NCBI RefSeq assembly: GCF_003696345.1
Contig: NZ_RFLX01000017.1
Coordinates: forward strand, 27,959 to 91,958
Reading direction: 5' to 3'
DNA: 64,000 nt
DNA from: Teichococcus wenyumeiae
GTDB taxonomy: Bacteria > Pseudomonadota > Alphaproteobacteria > Acetobacterales > Acetobacteraceae
A model generated the notes under the pieces. The model was not told the origin of the DNA and made no database searches. It saw only the letters and a program-made list of their open reading frames with translations. The translations under genes and the position numbers were made by a program. Each line of letters opens with the position of its first letter. Within the stretch, counting starts at the first letter, position 1. Below are positions 1-10,604 of this stretch, one piece after another.

Positions 1-1
1 T

Positions 2-160
2 ACCCTGGCCTATCCGGGGCGGGACGTGGCGGCGGAACATGCCGCCATCGCCCGTGCGACGCTGGAGCGCGATGCCGAGCAGGCCGCCGCCCTGCTGGCG
101 CAGCATTATGAGCGGACCGGCGCCTTTGTCGGCGCCGACCTGGGCTGCGGCGGCGAATAG
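2..160 (+). CDS. GntR family transcriptional regulator, C-terminal end only (FCD domain)
   Basis: Only the last 52 codons lie in the window; the gene enters from the left edge in frame 2 and stops at TAG 158-160. The visible residues (for example AEHAAIARATLERDAEQAAALL and then a short C-terminal tail) match the last helices of the FCD ligand-binding domain of FadR-subfamily GntR regulators, where an E/D-H-x-A-I motif is followed by an amphipathic helix. The DNA-binding half is outside the window, so target and ligand cannot be judged. It converges on the MFS gene whose stop is only 9 bases away. Confidence 0.7.
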   Translation, partial: TLAYPGRDVAAEHAAIARATLERDAEQAAALLAQHYERTGAFVGADLGCGGE

Positions 161-169
161 CCCGCCGCT

Positions 170-1441
170 TCAGCCGGCGCCGTCGTCCTTGCGCCTGCCG
201 CGCAGGCAGAGCAGCGACACGAGGCCCAGCGAGACCAGCCCGCAGATCGCCGCAAGGATCACCGCCCAGGTGGGGCCGTAGAGATCCGCCAGCACGCCGA
301 TCAGCATCTGCCCCACCGGGCCGAGGCCGATGCAGACCGTGACGAGGCCCATCTGCCGCGAACGCTGGCTGGCCGGCACGGCGGTCAGCACCAGCGTGGT
401 CTGCATGTTGCTGAACAGCGCCAGACCCAGCCCGCCGCCGACCAGCAGGCCGCAGGCCAGGGCGTAGCTCGGCATCAGCGGCATGGCGATCAGGGTCAGC
501 AGGAAGAACAGGGAGCCCGCGATCATCAGCGTGCGCAGATAGGCCTTCGGCGCCCGGCTGGTCAGCAGCAGCCCGCCGAGCAGCCCGCCCAACGGCTCCC
601 CCGCCGCCAGGAAGCCCACCAGCGCATCCGGCGCGGCGAAGACCGTGCGGGCCAGCGGCGCCACCAGCGCGACATAGGAGAAGGCGAAGAAGTTCATGGT
701 CGCCGTGACGCCCAGCACCGTCAGCACGGCCGGCTGCCGCAGCGCGAAGGCGAAGCTCTCGGCCAGGTCGCCGGGAATGCGGGAAAGCTCCAGGCGCCGC
801 ATTTCCTGCGCATACTGGATGCCCGGCACCATCAGCGCCGCGATGAGGTAGCAGGCGGCCGAGATGGCGAAGGCGCCGGAAAGGCCGAACCAGGCGAAGA
901 GCGCGCCGCCCGCCAGCGGCCCGACCATGCGGGCGGAGGCATTGGTCAGGCTGTCCAGCGCCACGGCCTGGGAAACAAGGCCGGTGCCGGCGGATTCCCC
1001 CACCATGCGCCGCCGCGCCGACATCTCGGTGGCCCAGACGCAGCCGCTGAGAAAGGCCGCCACGGCGATATGCCAGGGCTGCACCCAGCCCAGCAGGTCC
1101 AGCAGGCAGATGGACAGGGCGGCCGCGAAGCACAGCAGCATGCCGCCGAGCAGGATGCGCTTGCGGTTGATCGCCTCGCAGACCACGCCGGCGATGGCGC
1201 CCAGGAAGAGCATGGGCAGGCTGCGCGCCGCCGAGACAAAGGCCACCGCCATGCCGGAGCCGGTGGCCTCGTAGGTGAAGAGCGCGGCGGCCAGCATCTC
1301 GACCCAGCGCATGGCATTCGCGAGTCCGCCAAGCGCCCAGAGCCGCCTGAAGGCACGCGATCTGAGCAAGCTGCGCACGCCCTGCGGCGCGCGCGATTCC
1401 GGAAGCGTTTCCATCCCACCCGTGAGTGAGCACCTTCCCAC
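170..1441 (-). CDS. MFS transporter, enterobactin-exporter-like (MFS_3) type
   Basis: A protein of about 414-423 residues made almost entirely of hydrophobic segments, consistent with the 12-helix major facilitator fold and acting in the inner membrane as a proton-coupled carrier, probably an exporter. The N-terminus (RSLLRSRAFRRLWALG) is typical of the MFS_3/EntS group, in which a short basic stretch precedes helix 1. The start is unclear: a GTG at 1441 gives 423 residues, while ATG at 1414 gives 414 and a more family-like N-terminus; neither has a strong ribosome-binding site. It lies 41 bases after the fructokinase in the same direction, so it may be the last gene of the mannitol operon. 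The substrate cannot be told from sequence. Confidence 0.8.
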   Translation of the reverse strand: MGRCSLTGGMETLPESRAPQGVRSLLRSRAFRRLWALGGLANAMRWVEMLAAALFTYEATGSGMAVAFVSAARSLPMLFLGAIAGVVCEAINRKRILLGGMLLCFAAALSICLLDLLGWVQPWHIAVAAFLSGCVWATEMSARRRMVGESAGTGLVSQAVALDSLTNASARMVGPLAGGALFAWFGLSGAFAISAACYLIAALMVPGIQYAQEMRRLELSRIPGDLAESFAFALRQPAVLTVLGVTATMNFFAFSYVALVAPLARTVFAAPDALVGFLAAGEPLGGLLGGLLLTSRAPKAYLRTLMIAGSLFFLLTLIAMPLMPSYALACGLLVGGGLGLALFSNMQTTLVLTAVPASQRSRQMGLVTVCIGLGPVGQMLIGVLADLYGPTWAVILAAICGLVSLGLVSLLCLRGRRKDDGAG

Positions 1442-1482
1442 CGCCCTGGCAACTGCCCAGGCCTGGCCTTTCGGCCATGGCT

Positions 1483-2439
1483 TCAGGGTGCCGGGCGCAG
1501 CGCGGCCTCCAGCTCGGCCTGACCGGGCATGTCGGCGCCGCGCCGGGTGCAGGTGAGGGCGGCGGCCAGGGTGGCGTAGCGCAGCACATCCTCCAGCGCC
1601 GCGCTGTCCAGCGCGAAGACCGCGGCGCGGCTGAGCTGGCCGCGCGCCTGCAGCCGGGCCAGCAGGGCGGCGTGGAAGCTGTCGCCCGCGCCCACGGTGT
1701 CGGCCACCGCCACAGGCTGGCCCATCTGCCGCAGGCTGCCGCCGGCATGGAAGGCAATGGCGCCCTTCTCCCCCAGCGTCACCACCACCAGCCCGACACC
1801 GAGGCCGAGCCAGTGCCGCGCCTGCACCGCCGGGTCGGCCTCCGGCCCATAGGCGATGTGCAGGTCCTCGATGCTGAGCTTGATGATGCTGGCGCTGCGG
1901 GCGAAGCGCTCGAACCGCTCCCGCCAGCGGGCGAGGTCGCCCACCAGGGCGGGGCGCAGGTTGGGGTCCAGGCTGACCACCCGCGCGGCCCCTTCGCGTT
2001 CCGCCAGCGCCAGCAGCGTGCCGCCGGAAGGCTCCACCGCCATGGCATAGGAACCGATGGCCAGCGCCGTGACGCCGGTCGGCAGTTGCCGCGGCAGGTC
2101 GGCGGGCAGCAGGTCGCGCTCGGCGCAGTCATGGGCATGGAAGGTATAGGCCGGGTGGCCTGCCGTATCGGGCGAGACCACCACCAGCGGCGTCGGCCGC
2201 GCGCTGTGCTTCACCAGGGTGGTATCCACCCCGTCGGCCCGCAGCCGCGCTTCCAGGAAGCGGCCGAAGCCATCGGTGGAGAGGCCGCCCAGATAGCCCG
2301 CCGGCGCCCCCAGCCGCGCCAGCCCCACCGCCAGGTTGAAGGGGGAGCCGCCGGCCACGGCACTGGCCGGCAGGCTGCCGCCGGTGCCGGTGGCATCGAC
2401 GAAGAGGTCGATCAGCGCCTCGCCGCAGACCAGGATCAT
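1483..2439 (-). CDS. PfkB-family carbohydrate kinase, probable fructokinase
   Basis: A 318-residue ribokinase/PfkB-family sugar kinase. It opens with the usual GEALIDLF strand, has the glycine-rich sugar-binding motif GGSPFNLAVGLARLG near residues 30-45, and the C-terminal signature DTVGAGDSF near residue 250, whose aspartate is the catalytic base. It lies five bases downstream of a polyol ABC transporter ATPase and in the same operon as a mannitol 2-dehydrogenase. That context suggests it phosphorylates the fructose made from mannitol, the MtlZ role in pseudomonads. The start is the first ATG and fits the family. The exact sugar is inferred from neighbours, not from specificity residues. Confidence 0.88.
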   Translation of the reverse strand: MILVCGEALIDLFVDATGTGGSLPASAVAGGSPFNLAVGLARLGAPAGYLGGLSTDGFGRFLEARLRADGVDTTLVKHSARPTPLVVVSPDTAGHPAYTFHAHDCAERDLLPADLPRQLPTGVTALAIGSYAMAVEPSGGTLLALAEREGAARVVSLDPNLRPALVGDLARWRERFERFARSASIIKLSIEDLHIAYGPEADPAVQARHWLGLGVGLVVVTLGEKGAIAFHAGGSLRQMGQPVAVADTVGAGDSFHAALLARLQARGQLSRAAVFALDSAALEDVLRYATLAAALTCTRRGADMPGQAELEAALRPAP

Positions 2440-2444
2440 GGGGC

Positions 2445-3548
<1,104 letters not shown>

Positions 3549-3560
3549 GGGGCTTTCTCC

Positions 3561-4382
3561 CTACTTCACGGCGCCGAAGGTCAGGCCGCGCACCAGCTGG
3601 CGCTGGCAGAACCAGCCGAAAACGAGAATCGGGGCCACCGCCATGGTGGAGGCCGCTGAGAGCTTGGCGAAGAACAGCCCCTGGGGGGAGGAGAAGGAGG
3701 CGATGAAGGTGGTCAGCGGCGCCGCCGCCGCCGTGGTGAGGTTGAGGCTCCAGAAGGCCTCGTTCCAGCACAGGATCAGCGACAGCAGCCCGGTGGAGGC
3801 GATGCCCGGCAGGGTCAGCGGCAGCAGCAGGTGCCAGAACTCGGCGCCGGTGCGCGCGCCGTCCATGCGCCCGGCCTCCAGGATCTCCCCCGGCACCTCC
3901 TTGAAGAAGGTGAAGAGCATCCAGACCACGATGGGCAGGTTCATCAGCCCGTAGATGACGGCGAGGCCGGTGCGGCTGTCCAGCAGCCCCAGGGCGCGGA
4001 ACAGCAGGTAGATGGGCACCAGCACGCCCACCGGCGGCAGCATCTTGGTGGAGAGCATCCAGAGCAGCGTGCCGCGCGTGCGTGGCGTCGGGTGGAAGGC
4101 CATCACATAGGCGGCGGGAATGCCCAGCGCCAGCGCCAGCACCGTGCCGCCCACCGAGATGGCGATGCTGTTGAAGGCGAAATGCAGGTAGTCGGCGCGC
4201 GCCAGCACCTCGGCATAGCTGTCCAGCACAGGCGTGAAGGCAATCTGCGGCGGGGTGGCGATGGCGCCCACCTCGGTCTTCAGGCTGGTCAGGGCCATCC
4301 AGAGGATGGGGAAGAACAACAGCAGCGCCACCCCCCAGCCGAGCAGCGTGACCAGCAGGCGTTGCAGCAGGGTCTGGCGCAT
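3561..4382 (-). CDS. Carbohydrate ABC transporter permease (SmoG/MtlG type)
   Basis: A 273-residue integral membrane protein with about six transmembrane helices. It has the cytoplasmic EAA loop characteristic of binding-protein-dependent permeases (EAGRMDGARTGAEFW followed by LLLPLTLPGI) in the last third. The first ATG preceding a natural MRQTLLQRLL N-terminus at 4382 was chosen; the open frame continues upstream but overlaps the preceding permease gene. It is the second of two permeases in the mannitol/polyol importer and starts six bases after the first one stops. Family members of this group (MalG-like) usually have 270-300 residues. Confidence 0.9.
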   Translation of the reverse strand: MRQTLLQRLLVTLLGWGVALLLFFPILWMALTSLKTEVGAIATPPQIAFTPVLDSYAEVLARADYLHFAFNSIAISVGGTVLALALGIPAAYVMAFHPTPRTRGTLLWMLSTKMLPPVGVLVPIYLLFRALGLLDSRTGLAVIYGLMNLPIVVWMLFTFFKEVPGEILEAGRMDGARTGAEFWHLLLPLTLPGIASTGLLSLILCWNEAFWSLNLTTAAAAPLTTFIASFSSPQGLFFAKLSAASTMAVAPILVFGWFCQRQLVRGLTFGAVK

Positions 4383-4387
4383 GGCGG

Positions 4388-5296
4388 CTATACCTCCAGC
4401 CGGCGGGCGATGGAGCGGACCAGGAAGAAGGCGACGATATTGGCCAGGACGATGGCCACCACGCCGCCGGCCGAGCCGCCGCCCACGTCGAATTGCAGCA
4501 GCGCGCGGGCATAGATCAGGAAGGCGAGGTTGGTGGTGGCATTGCCGGGGCCGCCGGAGGTGGTGACGAAGATCTCCGCGAAGACCGTCAGCAGGAAGAT
4601 GGTCTCCATCATCACCACCACGCTGATGGCACGGCCGAGATGTGGCAGGATGATGAAGAAGAAGCGCGCGATGGGCCCGGCGCCATCCATCCGCGCCGCC
4701 TCCTTCTGCTCGCCGTCCAGGGACTGGATGGCGGTCAGCAGGATCAGCAGCGCGAAGGGCAGCCATTGCCAGGCGACAATGACGATGACGGAGAACATCG
4801 GGTAATCGGCGAACCAATCCACCGCCGGCATCCCCAGCGCATGCGCCAGTGCGCCCAGCACGCCGTAGATCGGGTGCATCATCAGGTTCTTCCACACCAG
4901 CGCGCTGACGGTCGGCATGACGAAGAAGGGCGAGATGGCCAGTACCCGCGCGATGCCGCTGCCGAGGAAGGGCTGGTCGAACAACACCGCCAGCAGCGTG
5001 CCCAGCCCCACCGTGATAACCAGCACCGAGCCCACCAGCACCAGCGTATTAACCAGCGAGGCCCAGAAGTCCGGGTCGGTGACAAGAAACTCGTAATTCT
5101 CCAGCCCCGCGAAGCCGGTGACGGTGGGGTTCAGCAGGTTGTAGCGCTGGAAGGAGAACCACAGGGTCATCACCAGCGGCACGATCATCCAGAGCAGCAG
5201 CACGCCCACCGCCGGCGTCATCAGCAGCCAGCGCCGCTGGGCCGGCGCGGCGGGTTCCTCAAGGGCCTGGCTGGCCGGGGCGGTGACGGAGGACAT
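4388..5296 (-). CDS. Sugar ABC transporter permease (SmoF/MtlF type)
   Basis: A 302-residue membrane protein, MalF-like, with about six helices and the EAA loop (EAARMDGAGPIARFF) near residue 210. The start at ATG 5296 (MSSVTAPASQ) has a GGAG ribosome-binding site seven bases upstream; the longer open frame beginning at 5392 would run into the binding-protein gene. It forms the membrane channel with the following permease and receives mannitol or a related polyol from the periplasmic binding protein encoded 31 bases upstream. Confidence 0.9.
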   Translation of the reverse strand: MSSVTAPASQALEEPAAPAQRRWLLMTPAVGVLLLWMIVPLVMTLWFSFQRYNLLNPTVTGFAGLENYEFLVTDPDFWASLVNTLVLVGSVLVITVGLGTLLAVLFDQPFLGSGIARVLAISPFFVMPTVSALVWKNLMMHPIYGVLGALAHALGMPAVDWFADYPMFSVIVIVAWQWLPFALLILLTAIQSLDGEQKEAARMDGAGPIARFFFIILPHLGRAISVVVMMETIFLLTVFAEIFVTTSGGPGNATTNLAFLIYARALLQFDVGGGSAGGVVAIVLANIVAFFLVRSIARRLEV

Positions 5297-5327
5297 GGGG
5301 CTGCTCCGCGTGGCTGTCTCGCGGCGC

Positions 5328-6647
5328 CTATTTCGGATACCCCGCCTGCCGCATGGTCCGCTCGGTCGCGGATTGCGCGCTGCGCAGGGCATTCTCGACG
5401 CTGGTGCCGGTCAGCGTGCTGGCGATGGTCTGGCCAACCTGCGTGCCGATGCCCTGGAATTCCGGGATGGCGACGAATTGCGCGCCGGTATAGGGGCGCG
5501 GCTCCCGCGTCGGGCCGCCCGGGTTGGCGCTCATGATCGCCTGCTGCACGAAGCCGGCGAAGGGCGCGACCTTCTTGTAGTCGGGGTTGTCATAGGTCGA
5601 CTGCCGCGTGCCCGGCGGCACCGCCACCCAGCCATTCTCCTGCGCCACCAGCTTGATGTAATCCTTGGAGGTGGCCCAGGTGATGAAGCTGCGCGCGGCC
5701 TCCTGCTGCTTCGAGGATGCCGGGATGGCCAGATTCCAGCTCCAGAGCCAGGTCGGGCCGCCGGCATAGCTGCCGGTGGGGATGGGCGCGAAGCCGACAC
5801 GCTCCGCGATCTGCGACTGCTTGGCATCATACAGCAGGCCGGCGGCCACGGTGCTGTCGATCCAGAAGCCGCAGCGGCCGCCGGCCATCAGCGCCAGGTT
5901 CTCGTTGAAGCCGTTGGAGGTGGCGCCGGGCGGGCCGAACTGGCGCAGGGATTCGCTGTACCAGGTGACGGCGTCGCGCCACTGCGGCGTGTTGATGGTG
6001 GGGCGCCATTCCTTGTCGAACCACTGGCCGCCGAAGGCTGTGACCAGCGGCGTGACGAAGGCCATGTTCTCGCCCCAGCCGGGCTTGCCGCGCAGGCAGA
6101 GGCCATAGGTCTGGCTGCCCTTGTCCGTGACCTTCTCCGCCATCTCCCGCAGCTGCGCATAGGTCGGCTTCTCCGGCATGGTGATGCCGGCCTTCTGCAG
6201 CAGGTCCGTGCGGTAATAGGTCATCGCGCTTTCGGCGTAGAAGGGCAGGGCGTAGAGCTTGCCCTGGTCGCTGATGGCCTCCCGCACCGGCGCCAGCAGG
6301 TCGTTGACATCGTAGTCCGCCGGCAGGTTCTCCAGCGCCGAAAGCCAGCCCTGCTTGGCCCAGATGGGCACTTCGTAATTTCCGATGGTCAGGATGTCGA
6401 ACTGCCCGGCGCGCGTCGCGATGTCGGTGGTGACGCGCTGGCGCAGCACATTCTCCTCCAGCACCACCCAGCGGAGGCGGATATTGGCATTCTGCTGCTC
6501 GAAGCGGCTGGAGAGCCGTTGCATCACCACCATGTCCGCATTGTTCACGGTGGCGACTGTCAGGATGGTCTGGGACTGACCCGGCGCCGTGGCGGCCAGC
6601 GTCAGCCCGAGGGCCGTGGACAGGACAGCGAGGCAGCGCCTGATCAT
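5328..6647 (-). CDS. Polyol ABC transporter extracellular solute-binding protein (SmoE/MtlE type)
   Basis: A 439-residue family 1 extracellular binding protein. Residues 1-26 form a Sec-type signal peptide (basic MIRRC, a hydrophobic core, and cleavage after an A-x-G-Q-S-Q region). The mature part starts with the TILTVATVNNADM strand and contains the family's tryptophan-rich ligand-cleft segments (PTWLWSWNL). ATG 6647 is preceded by GGAGGA at a seven-base spacing. It lies directly upstream of two permeases, an ATPase and a PfkB kinase, and downstream of mannitol 2-dehydrogenase, the arrangement of known mtlEFGK and smoEFGK loci. The ligand is therefore probably mannitol or sorbitol. Confidence 0.9.
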   Translation of the reverse strand: MIRRCLAVLSTALGLTLAATAPGQSQTILTVATVNNADMVVMQRLSSRFEQQNANIRLRWVVLEENVLRQRVTTDIATRAGQFDILTIGNYEVPIWAKQGWLSALENLPADYDVNDLLAPVREAISDQGKLYALPFYAESAMTYYRTDLLQKAGITMPEKPTYAQLREMAEKVTDKGSQTYGLCLRGKPGWGENMAFVTPLVTAFGGQWFDKEWRPTINTPQWRDAVTWYSESLRQFGPPGATSNGFNENLALMAGGRCGFWIDSTVAAGLLYDAKQSQIAERVGFAPIPTGSYAGGPTWLWSWNLAIPASSKQQEAARSFITWATSKDYIKLVAQENGWVAVPPGTRQSTYDNPDYKKVAPFAGFVQQAIMSANPGGPTREPRPYTGAQFVAIPEFQGIGTQVGQTIASTLTGTSVENALRSAQSATERTMRQAGYPK

Positions 6648-6797
6648 CGATCCATCCTCCCGCTGCCGCCCGTGCCGCTCTTGCGGCGGCACTCCTGACG
6701 GCAACCCGGCCTCAACTCTGGCGCCTCGCGCTTCGCCAGGTCAAGAATCTTGCACGGCAGGCCTGGCTCTTCGCAAGCACATGATCGGGAAGCCGCC

Positions 6798-8279
6798 TCA
6801 GAACAGGCCCCGCGCCCGTGCCTGCCGCAGCGTGGCGCGGGCGCCGCTGTCGTAGAGCGAGGCCAGCCAGGCGCCCAGGGGCCGCACCAGCCGCGCATCA
6901 TCCCCCAGCTCGCCAAACAGTTGCCGGAGGGAAAGCAGGGGCCGCGGATTCTCGCGTCCTTCCAGCGCTTTTTCCCGCAACAGTGCCGCCAGCGGGTGCC
7001 GCACCTCGATGGGCCGGCCCTGCTCGTCCTCGCCGCGGATGCGGCGGAACCAGGCGGCGAGGGCGAGCGCCAGCAGCTCCACCGGCGCACCGGCCTTCAG
7101 CCGGTCGCGGATCGGGTCCACCAGCACGTTGATCGGCGCGTCGGTGTTCACCCGCTCCACCGTGTCCTTGATGGCCTCGTTGCTGAAGCGCTCGATCAGG
7201 GTCTGCTTGTAGGCGCCGAGGTCGATGCTTGGCACCGGGGCGAGGGTGGGGCCGGTCTCGCGGTCCATCAGCGCCGCCATGTAGTCGCGCAGCAGCGGGT
7301 CGGCCATGGTCTCGTCGATATAGGTATAGTCCAACAGGCGCCCGAGTCCGGCCACGGCGAGGTGGCTGCCGTTCAGCAGCCGCAGCTTCATGAATTCATA
7401 GGGCGTGACGTCATCGACGAATTGCGCGCCCACCATCTCCCAGGCCGGGCGGCCACGGATGAAGCGGTCCTCGATGACCCATTGCGTGAACATCTCGCTG
7501 AACACAGGCCAGTTGTCACCGATGCCGTAACGCGCGCGCAGCTCCGCCACCTGCGCTTCCTGCGTCACCGGCGTGATACGGTCCACCATGGTATTGGGGA
7601 AGCTGACATGCTCGCCGATCCAGGCGGCGAGGTCGGGCGCGCGGTGCTCCGCCAGGGCCAGCACGGCGGCGCGCAGCACATTGCCGTTGTGCTGGATATT
7701 GTCGCAGCTCAGCGCCGTGAAGCCTGGCAGGCCGGCCTGCCGCCGCCGCCGGCAGGCCTCCACGACGATGCCGATGGCGCTGCGCGGGTTGGCCGGCTCC
7801 GCCAGGTCCCGGCGGATCAGCTCATGCTCAAGGTCCAGCTTCTTGCTGGCCCGGTTGAGGCAATAGCCGTTTTCCGTGACGGTCAGGCTGACGATGCGGA
7901 TGGCGGGGTCGTCGATGGCCGCCAGCAGTTCCGCGGCACTCTCGCCCGCGAAGATGACGCGCGGGATGGAGCCGATGACGGAAACCACCTCCTCCGCGCC
8001 GCGCCGTTCCACCAGGGTATAAAGCCCCTGCTGCGGCGCCAGGGCGTCATGCATGCGGCGGTCCGCCGGCAGCAGCCCGGCCCCGGCGATGCCCCAGGAC
8101 AGCGCCTCCGGCTGCCGCTGCATCAGGTCATGCGTGTAGCGGGCCATATGCGCGCGGTGGAAGCCGCCCAGCCCCAGATGCACGATGCCCGGCACCACCT
8201 GCGCGGGGTCGTAGCCGGGCACCCGCACCGCCGGTGGCAGGCGGCGCAGGGTGTCGCGGGACAAGGGCATGGCATGCAT
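6798..8279 (-). CDS. Mannitol 2-dehydrogenase family protein
   Basis: A 493-residue member of the polyol-specific long-chain dehydrogenase family that oxidises mannitol (or arabinitol, fructuronate in relatives) to the ketose with NAD. The N-terminal nucleotide-binding domain shows IVHLGLGGFHRAHMARY. The C-terminal catalytic domain carries KLRLLNGSHLAVAGLG, whose lysine and N-x-x-H residues belong to the active site in this family. ATG 8279 was chosen because GGGGAGA lies just upstream and the length matches the family (about 490). It is the first gene of the mannitol operon, 150 bases ahead of the binding protein. Product: fructose, passed to the kinase at the operon's end. Confidence 0.92.
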   Translation of the reverse strand: MHAMPLSRDTLRRLPPAVRVPGYDPAQVVPGIVHLGLGGFHRAHMARYTHDLMQRQPEALSWGIAGAGLLPADRRMHDALAPQQGLYTLVERRGAEEVVSVIGSIPRVIFAGESAAELLAAIDDPAIRIVSLTVTENGYCLNRASKKLDLEHELIRRDLAEPANPRSAIGIVVEACRRRRQAGLPGFTALSCDNIQHNGNVLRAAVLALAEHRAPDLAAWIGEHVSFPNTMVDRITPVTQEAQVAELRARYGIGDNWPVFSEMFTQWVIEDRFIRGRPAWEMVGAQFVDDVTPYEFMKLRLLNGSHLAVAGLGRLLDYTYIDETMADPLLRDYMAALMDRETGPTLAPVPSIDLGAYKQTLIERFSNEAIKDTVERVNTDAPINVLVDPIRDRLKAGAPVELLALALAAWFRRIRGEDEQGRPIEVRHPLAALLREKALEGRENPRPLLSLRQLFGELGDDARLVRPLGAWLASLYDSGARATLRQARARGLF

Positions 8280-8424
8280 GGGCGTCTCCCCGGCCGGTTG
8301 CTGCGGCCTTCCGTTCTGCCGAGCCCGGGCCAGGACGGCGGCGAAATGTTCCGGGAAGGCGCAGGTCACGGCAAGGAGTTTCGCGGGCAGGGTCCGGCGC
8401 CGCCATGCGGCGCCGGATGCGGGC

Positions 8425-9396
8425 TCAGTCGGCGAATTGCCCGGCGGCCTGGATGATCGGCCGCCAGCGGGCGACCTCCTCGCCCAGGAAGCGGCGGTGG
8501 TAGGCGGGCGTGGCGCGGTCGTCGTCCACGGTGGCCGTCACCAGTTCCGCGAAGCGCTGGCGCAGCCTTTCCTCCTTCAGCGCGGCGCGGATGGCGCGGG
8601 CCAGCCGCTCCTGCACCGCCGGCGGCGTGTCCCTGGGGGCATAGAGGCCGTGCCAGGTGCTCATCACCAGCGTCGGCTGCCCGGCCTCGGTGGTGGTGGG
8701 CAGGTTGAGGCCCGGCACGCGCTGCGGCAGCGTCACCGCATAGGCCTTCACGCGGTCGTCGCGGATAAAGGGCGCGGTATTGGTCGCTTGGTCGCAGAAG
8801 ACATCGATGCGCCCGGCCATGAGGTCAGTGATGGCCGGCGCGCTGCCGCGGAACACCACCCCGGTCAGGCTGGCCTGCGCCGCGTGCTGCAGCACCATGC
8901 CGCAGAGATGGTTGGCGCCGCCCAGCCCGGAATGGGCGAGGTTGAGCTTGTCGCCCTGCTGGCGGATCTCCGCCATGAAGCTGGCCAGATCCGTGGCCGG
9001 GAAGTCGGGCCGCGCGATCAGAGTCATGGCGGCATCCGAGACCAGGCCCAGCGGCGCGAAGGATGTTTCCACATTGTAGGGCAGGTTGCGGTAGAGCGTG
9101 GCGCTGCTGGCGTGGCCGACATGGTGGATCAGCAGGCTGTGCCCGTCCGGCCTCGCCGTCGCGACCCGCCCGGCGGCGATGGTGCCGCCGGCGCCGGTCA
9201 CATTCTCCACCACCACGGGCTGGCCGAGGTCCTTGGACATGCCTTCCGCCACCAGCCGGGCGATGACATCCGTGGGCCCCCCGGCGGAGAAGGGCACGGT
9301 GATGGTCACCGCATGGTCCGGGAAGGCTGTCTGGGCCTGGGCCATCGCGGGCAGAAGGGCCGCCGGCAGGGCGGCGAGCAGGCTGCGTCGTTGCAT
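8425..9396 (-). CDS. Tripartite tricarboxylate transporter (Bug/TctC) substrate-binding protein
   Basis: A 323-residue periplasmic Bug-family protein. A signal peptide covers about residues 1-21 (MQRRSLLAALP, ending AMAQAQ). The family fold is recognised from VTITVPFSAGGPTDVIARLV near the mature N-terminus and PDGHSLLIHHVG after it. Bug proteins bind carboxylates and hand them to the TctA/TctB membrane components, neither of which is encoded nearby. It lies 95 bases after the stop-side of the tartrate-type dehydrogenase and in the same direction, so the ligand may be the hydroxydicarboxylate oxidised by that enzyme; this is inference. Confidence 0.9.
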   Translation of the reverse strand: MQRRSLLAALPAALLPAMAQAQTAFPDHAVTITVPFSAGGPTDVIARLVAEGMSKDLGQPVVVENVTGAGGTIAAGRVATARPDGHSLLIHHVGHASSATLYRNLPYNVETSFAPLGLVSDAAMTLIARPDFPATDLASFMAEIRQQGDKLNLAHSGLGGANHLCGMVLQHAAQASLTGVVFRGSAPAITDLMAGRIDVFCDQATNTAPFIRDDRVKAYAVTLPQRVPGLNLPTTTEAGQPTLVMSTWHGLYAPRDTPPAVQERLARAIRAALKEERLRQRFAELVTATVDDDRATPAYHRRFLGEEVARWRPIIQAAGQFAD

Positions 9397-9491
9397 CGGA
9401 TGTTTCCTCTCTTTTTCTCGCCCGCCCGCTTTCCGCGGGTCGGGGCCGGAGGCCTTAGCGTTCCTCCTTTTGCAGCCAGGCCGGGCAGGCT

Positions 9492-10568
9492 TCAGTCATT
9501 CGCCTGCCGCAGCGCCTCGCAAACCGCCTCGGTGACCTGCCGCGTGGTGGCGGTGCCGCCGAGGTCGGGCGTATGCAGCGCGGGGTCGGCGGTGACGCGC
9601 TCCACGGCCTTCATCAGCCGCGCCGCCGCCGCGGGCTCGCCCAGGTGGTCCAGCATCATCGCCGCCGTCCAGAAGGTGGCGACGGGGTTCGCGATGCCCT
9701 TGCCGGTGATGTCAAAGGCCGAGCCATGGATCGGCTCGAACATCGAGGGCGCGTCGCGCTCGGGGTTGATGTTCGCCGTCGGCGCGATGCCGAGCGAGCC
9801 CGCCAGCGCGGCGGCAAGGTCGGACAGGATATCGGCATGCAGGTTGCTGGCCACAATGGTGTCCAGGCTGCCGGGCTTGATCACCATCCGCATGGTCATG
9901 GCATCGACCAGCATCTTGTCCCAGGTGACATCGGGGAATTCCGCCGCCACCTCGGCCGCGATCTCGTCCCACATCACCATGGCGTGCCGCTGCGCGTTGG
10001 ACTTGGTGACCACGGTGAGGAACTTGCGCGGGCGGGACTGCGCCAGGCGGAAGGCATAGCGCATGATGCGCTGCACGCCCGCGCGGGTCATGACCGAGAC
10101 ATCCTGCGCCACCTCGATCGGCAGCCCGCGATGCGCGCGGCCGCCGACGCCGGAATACTCGCCTTCCGAATTCTCGCGCACGATCACCCAGTCCAGCTCG
10201 GGGCCGGAGACGTTGCGCAGCGGGCTGGTGATGCCCGGCAGCACGCGCGTCGGGCGCACATTGGCATATTGGTCCAGCGGCTGGCAGATGGCGAGCCGCA
10301 GGCCCCAGAGCGTCACGTGGTCCGGGATATCCGGCGCGCCCACGGCGCCGAAGAGGATGGCGTCATAGGCCCGCAGCTGCTCGGCGCCATCCGCCGGCAT
10401 CATCACGCCATGCTTGCGGTAATAGTCCGAACCCCAGTCGAAATCGGTGAAGTCCAGGGCGAACTGGCCGTCGCGCTCGGCGCAGAGCTTCAGCACCTCA
10501 ACCCCGGCGTCGATGACCTCGGGGCCGATGCCGTCCCCACCCATGGCTGCAATTCGATAGCGACGCAT
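9492..10568 (-). CDS. Tartrate/D-malate-type dehydrogenase (isocitrate/isopropylmalate dehydrogenase family)
   Basis: A 358-residue beta-decarboxylating dehydrogenase. The N-terminal IAAMGGDGIGPEV, the substrate-binding RENSEGEYSG motif (instead of the leucine-specific loop of LeuB) and the cofactor segment FEPIHGSAFDITGKG place it in the tartrate dehydrogenase/D-malate dehydrogenase (TtuC/DmlA/YeaU) branch. It would oxidise and decarboxylate tartrate or D-malate with NAD and a divalent metal in the cytoplasm. The start at ATG 10568 (MRRYRIAAMGG) fits family length. It is divergent from a GntR regulator with 140 bases between start codons, and shares its direction with a Bug binding protein downstream. 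Confidence 0.88.
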   Translation of the reverse strand: MRRYRIAAMGGDGIGPEVIDAGVEVLKLCAERDGQFALDFTDFDWGSDYYRKHGVMMPADGAEQLRAYDAILFGAVGAPDIPDHVTLWGLRLAICQPLDQYANVRPTRVLPGITSPLRNVSGPELDWVIVRENSEGEYSGVGGRAHRGLPIEVAQDVSVMTRAGVQRIMRYAFRLAQSRPRKFLTVVTKSNAQRHAMVMWDEIAAEVAAEFPDVTWDKMLVDAMTMRMVIKPGSLDTIVASNLHADILSDLAAALAGSLGIAPTANINPERDAPSMFEPIHGSAFDITGKGIANPVATFWTAAMMLDHLGEPAAAARLMKAVERVTADPALHTPDLGGTATTRQVTEAVCEALRQAND

Positions 10569-10604
10569 TGATCGGCGATTCCCCGGAGTTGTTTCCTGCC
10601 GTAT